This document shows, one piece after another, positions 61,023 through 64,000 of a DNA stretch of 64,000 bases. The first letter of the stretch is position 1. Every line of letters starts with the position of its first letter. This stretch comes from Ailanthus altissimus. Its lineage: Eukaryota; Streptophyta; Magnoliopsida; Sapindales; Simaroubaceae. The notes below the pieces were generated by a model, which saw only the letters and a program-made list of their open reading frames with translations, was not told where the DNA came from and made no database searches. The translations under genes and the position numbers were made by a program. The stretch is from NCBI GenBank assembly GCA_946807835.1, contig OX327683.1:6329001-6393000 (forward strand), read 5' to 3'.

Positions 61023-61629
61023 TTGTTAGGTAAAGAAATATCTTGGTGGTCATTAATATAGTGTTATGCTAAATTATTTGAGTGGAAGGGCCAGCCATGA
61101 TGAAAAGGTAGGGAGAGCACTTACATTTGCCATCATTTTGGACAAAACCAAGTGAGGTGCTCAATTATTCCATTTAGGTGTATCATATGGGAGAGTGAAT
61201 TGAGTGAATTTTTGCCGAGTGTTTTATATAAGTGGTTCTAAGCAAAGAGTTATGAAGAACAAAAAACCAAAAACAAAGCATTCATCTCATCTCACTTAAG
61301 AAATAAAAACTTGTTGCTAAAAATTTTGTAGTTGCTATTCTAACTTGACAAGCACATTTGGTTGTGAATTAGAATTGTGTAACAGCACACTTGAAGGTAA
61401 ACCCAACTCTTCAAGAATTGAAAGTTATCTTCATTTTGGTAAGTTTTATTCACTTGCAATTTAGTTTAATTGATATACTTGGATATATATGTGATATATG
61501 TGTATGATTATGCTAGATTGAGTGTAATTTGTATATGCTTAATTCTATTTTAAAATGTGTATCGATTTATGTATTTAGTTTGTTCAAAATATACACATTC
61601 CCATGTATGCATTCTAAAATATATTAACA
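61023..61629 (+). mobile_element. 5' LTR of a Ty1/copia element
   Basis: The segment begins TGTTAGG and ends ATTAACA, giving matched TGTTA/TAACA termini. It contains a TATA box (TTTTATATAAG, about 61222-61232) and an A-rich leader. It is followed after AA by TGGTATCAAAGC (61632-61643), an initiator Met-tRNA primer-binding site. The left limit is inferred from the terminal pairing; an earlier TGTCTATC at 60806 is an alternative start. The LTR is in the same orientation as VPS60. Confidence 0.75.
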
Positions 61630-61631
61630 AA

Positions 61632-64000
61632 TGGTATCAAAGCTATTTGTATGAATAAGCATGTTGTGCTTACGTATTATCCTTTTTATGTATGAGTATT
61701 TATTTTTTATTTATACTATCATTATTTCATTAAATCTCTAATTATATTTAATATATAATAAGATGCATGTAACATTTCAGATATTATATGATATGAAAGT
61801 GTTCAGATTTGATCCAAAGGACTTTAGATTAGTGTTAGAATTTAGCAACGCTGAGAGTTACAAATGTTAAGAGGTAACACTGATAAGAGTTAAGAGGTTA
61901 TAAGAGTCAGTGAAATCTAAGAAATTAGAGCCTTATTTGAAATGGAACAAAGACCTGAGAATATATTAGTAATGACATAGTTGCGAAGAGTAGCAAATAG
62001 TACTAGAAAATGTCATTATGTAGTCTATTCTTAAACATAATATTCCTGATTTATTTTACCGATGCGGATTTATCAGTGAAACCTTTAATATAGATAAATG
62101 TATGTTTATATTTGGATAGTGTAAATGGTTAGTCTTAACAAATCATGAACTTAGTGGAAGCTCGTATAGGCATATGGGTATTCAGTGAGGACTGGGTACT
62201 GAACAGACTCACGAACGCCACTAATAAATATCCCATGAAATCGTAAGTAAAAGGTCTTCTTGAGTTGAGTAGTATTCGTGATCTATTGGCTTGAGCATTA
62301 CAGTGGGTTTGTGATTGATTTACCATTGGTTCCATACATATAAAAAATATTTAATGGTTTGACCGCTGGGTGTCACAGGGTATGGTCCGATGCTCATAGA
62401 GTTTGGTGTGTGTAGATATAGAATTCGTCAGCTCAAATGGGTGAGTTATAAATCCTGATACTCCATTAATAGGAGCCATATTAGTAGGAGTTAGTTGTGC
62501 TTGCATAAAGTAAACGAATGATGATAATCATATTTTTAATTATCATAACATGAAATGATTATTTGTTTACGTCTTGTCAATATGGTATTAGACAGGTTAC
62601 TTCGGTCTTTCTCAATATTGCTACAATGTGCCGGATTGGTCGGTGTGATTTGAGTTATGCTGGTTAAATATGGGATGATGCAAATATATGCGAATGTATT
62701 GTCTAATATTGCTACAACGTGAGGATAATACTTATAACATATATTTGATGATTATGGCCAGGATATGATTTGAGAGTTAAATCACCTTATCTTTATGTTG
62801 TAGCAATATTAGATTAGTGTTTATTTAGAAAAGACGAAAACTTACTAAAAAGGATAAAAGGATGATTTGAGAGTTAAATCATATATTTTGCCTTTGATAT
62901 TTAATGGTTTTCAGTAAGAGCATATGCACATGAGATGAGCAAGTAATATTATGCTACATTTGAAATTTATTTGATATATCCAAAACATATATAGAAAATA
63001 ATCACAACGAAAAGTTTTTCCATTGTGGTGAGATTTAAAATAATAAGTGTTACTGTTCTAGAAACTTTAATTTAGAAAAGATAGACCTCTTAGATATCCG
63101 TTTACCATTTATTGACATTTAGTATGTATATGATGCTAATTAGTGCAGGGGTATGAGATACTGCCTGTCGTTTTCACATTTACAAGATGTTGCATCATTT
63201 GAGCAATGTTAATAACTAATAAGTGATAAAAGGAGAAGTATAACTTCGCGTGGTAAATAGAGATTTTCTAGACGTAGTAGCTATTAGAACTTTTACGTCA
63301 CTTCTCCATTATAGCAGAAGCATTATGTTGTATAATTGCTATTTTGTGTCAAGCATGATTAATGAATCAAATCACTCATTGTGTTAGATGGAGAGGATTA
63401 TTAAATACATTAGAAATAGTTTCTCATGTTTATATGATAATGATAATGTTTTGATAATTAAGGGTCAGTTAATGAATGACTATTATATTTTATTAGATAT
63501 AACAAGAGATGCATGAAAATGTCTAGGTGAACAAAACAAATAGTATTTCGGGAACATTGAATAATAACGAATTGTGGCATAAGTGATTAGGTCATGTAGG
63601 AGTGTAAAGATTATCCCTTTTGGTTAAGGATGGTCAGATACTTGATTTAACTATACAACTTGTGGCATAAGTGATCTAGGTACTGTTCAACACAAAGGTG
63701 TTTTGAAGTGGATAAACCAGACTTTATTATATATGATTTGATCGATGTCAGAGCTTCACTGATCTTCAAAAATATCTATGGGGGTTATGTTTTAGAAATT
63801 GTTACTCACTTTTTGAATATAGTACCATTAAAAGTCATTCCTTCTACTTTGTGTAAAATATAGATTAGAAGGAAACTGAGTCTTAAGTATGTTAAGATTT
63901 GAGGTACTCCTACTTGCATAAGAGTTACGCAACAGGATAAGCTTGTACCTAAGTGGTACAAATATCAGTTCATTAGGTATTCCATGCAATGTATAGGATA
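61632..64000 (+). pseudogene. Ty1/copia internal region, decayed, continuing past the window
   Basis: The primer-binding site at 61632 is followed by the shared 0.7-kb module. A gag zinc-knuckle remnant (FFHCGE...NNKCY) comes near 63015-63050. A GAG-pre-integrase motif (ELWHK-LGHVGV-RLSLLVKDG, with stops where Arg/Lys codons stood) is at 63570-63640. The integrase end region (LNIVPLKVIPSTLCKI, RRKLSLKYVKIWGTPTC, DKLVPKWYKYQFIRYSM) is at 63815-63990. The integrase catalytic core that should lie between the last two is mostly missing, so there is an internal deletion as well as stops. The reverse transcriptase, if present, is beyond the window. Confidence 0.85.
61770..62510 (+). repeat. Shared 0.7-kb module, copy 2
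   Basis: This is collinear with 44833-45560. Here it lies between the copia primer-binding site and the gag zinc knuckle, where gag or a leader would normally sit. It may be part of an unusually long leader or a separate insertion. Confidence 0.85.

Overview
This is eudicot plant nuclear DNA: AT-rich, with intron-containing housekeeping genes whose GT/AG splice sites can be read directly, separated by layers of decayed transposable elements. Five host genes are supported by their encoded proteins. They are a chloroplast-type Nudix hydrolase (NUDX26-like, + strand, 9973-12880), a single-exon GT-B glycosyltransferase (- strand, 14876-16345), phytol kinase VTE5 (- strand, 23614-27482), the small-subunit processome WD40 protein UTP7/WDR46 (- strand, 29201-34334, with a 5' UTR exon near 35.1 kb) and the ESCRT-III protein VPS60/CHMP5 (+ strand, 57226-60845, with an abnormal C-terminus). 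From memory, the Arabidopsis relatives of four of these (UTP7, NUDX26, the glycosyltransferase and VPS60) lie close together on chromosome 3, and VTE5 lies in a block of chromosome 5 that I believe is related. The window therefore looks like an old conserved gene neighbourhood stretched by transposons. The genes do not form one pathway; they serve nucleotide clean-up, glycosylation, tocopherol/chlorophyll salvage, ribosome biogenesis and endosomal sorting.

Layout. 1-9.9 kb: LTR-like fragments, a MITE-like repeat and tandem repeats, with no gene seen. 10-16.4 kb: the convergent NUDX26 and glycosyltransferase pair. 16.5-19.6 kb: a Mutator-like element with arms of about 500 bp and possible captured coding sequence. 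19.6-23.6 kb: a MITE with an exact 9-bp target duplication, an LTR-like fragment and a SINE. 23.6-35.2 kb: VTE5 and UTP7, both on the minus strand. VTE5 intron 1 carries tandem repeats and UTP7 intron 4 carries an intact 336-bp TRIM. 35.2-39.8 kb: a MULE transposase pseudogene and an LTR-like fragment. 39.8-47.7 kb: a Ty3/gypsy pseudo-element split by two later insertions, one hAT-like with an 8-bp duplication and one 2.18-kb solo-LTR-like with a 5-bp duplication. 47.8-51.7 kb: a LINE in reverse orientation. 52.2-54.5 kb: another MITE and a gypsy-type LTR with a duplicated promoter region. 57.2-60.8 kb: VPS60. 61.0-64.0 kb: the 5' part of a Ty1/copia pseudo-element that runs off the window.

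The least expected structure is inside the hAT-like element at 41.2-42.2 kb. It holds four regularly spaced tRNA-like A-box/B-box modules, about 137 bp apart, each with the 43-44 nt box spacing of a tRNA gene. Other points worth checking are three single-base frame breaks in UTP7, the lost VPS60 tail next to a copia insertion, and a 0.7-kb module shared by two different element contexts.
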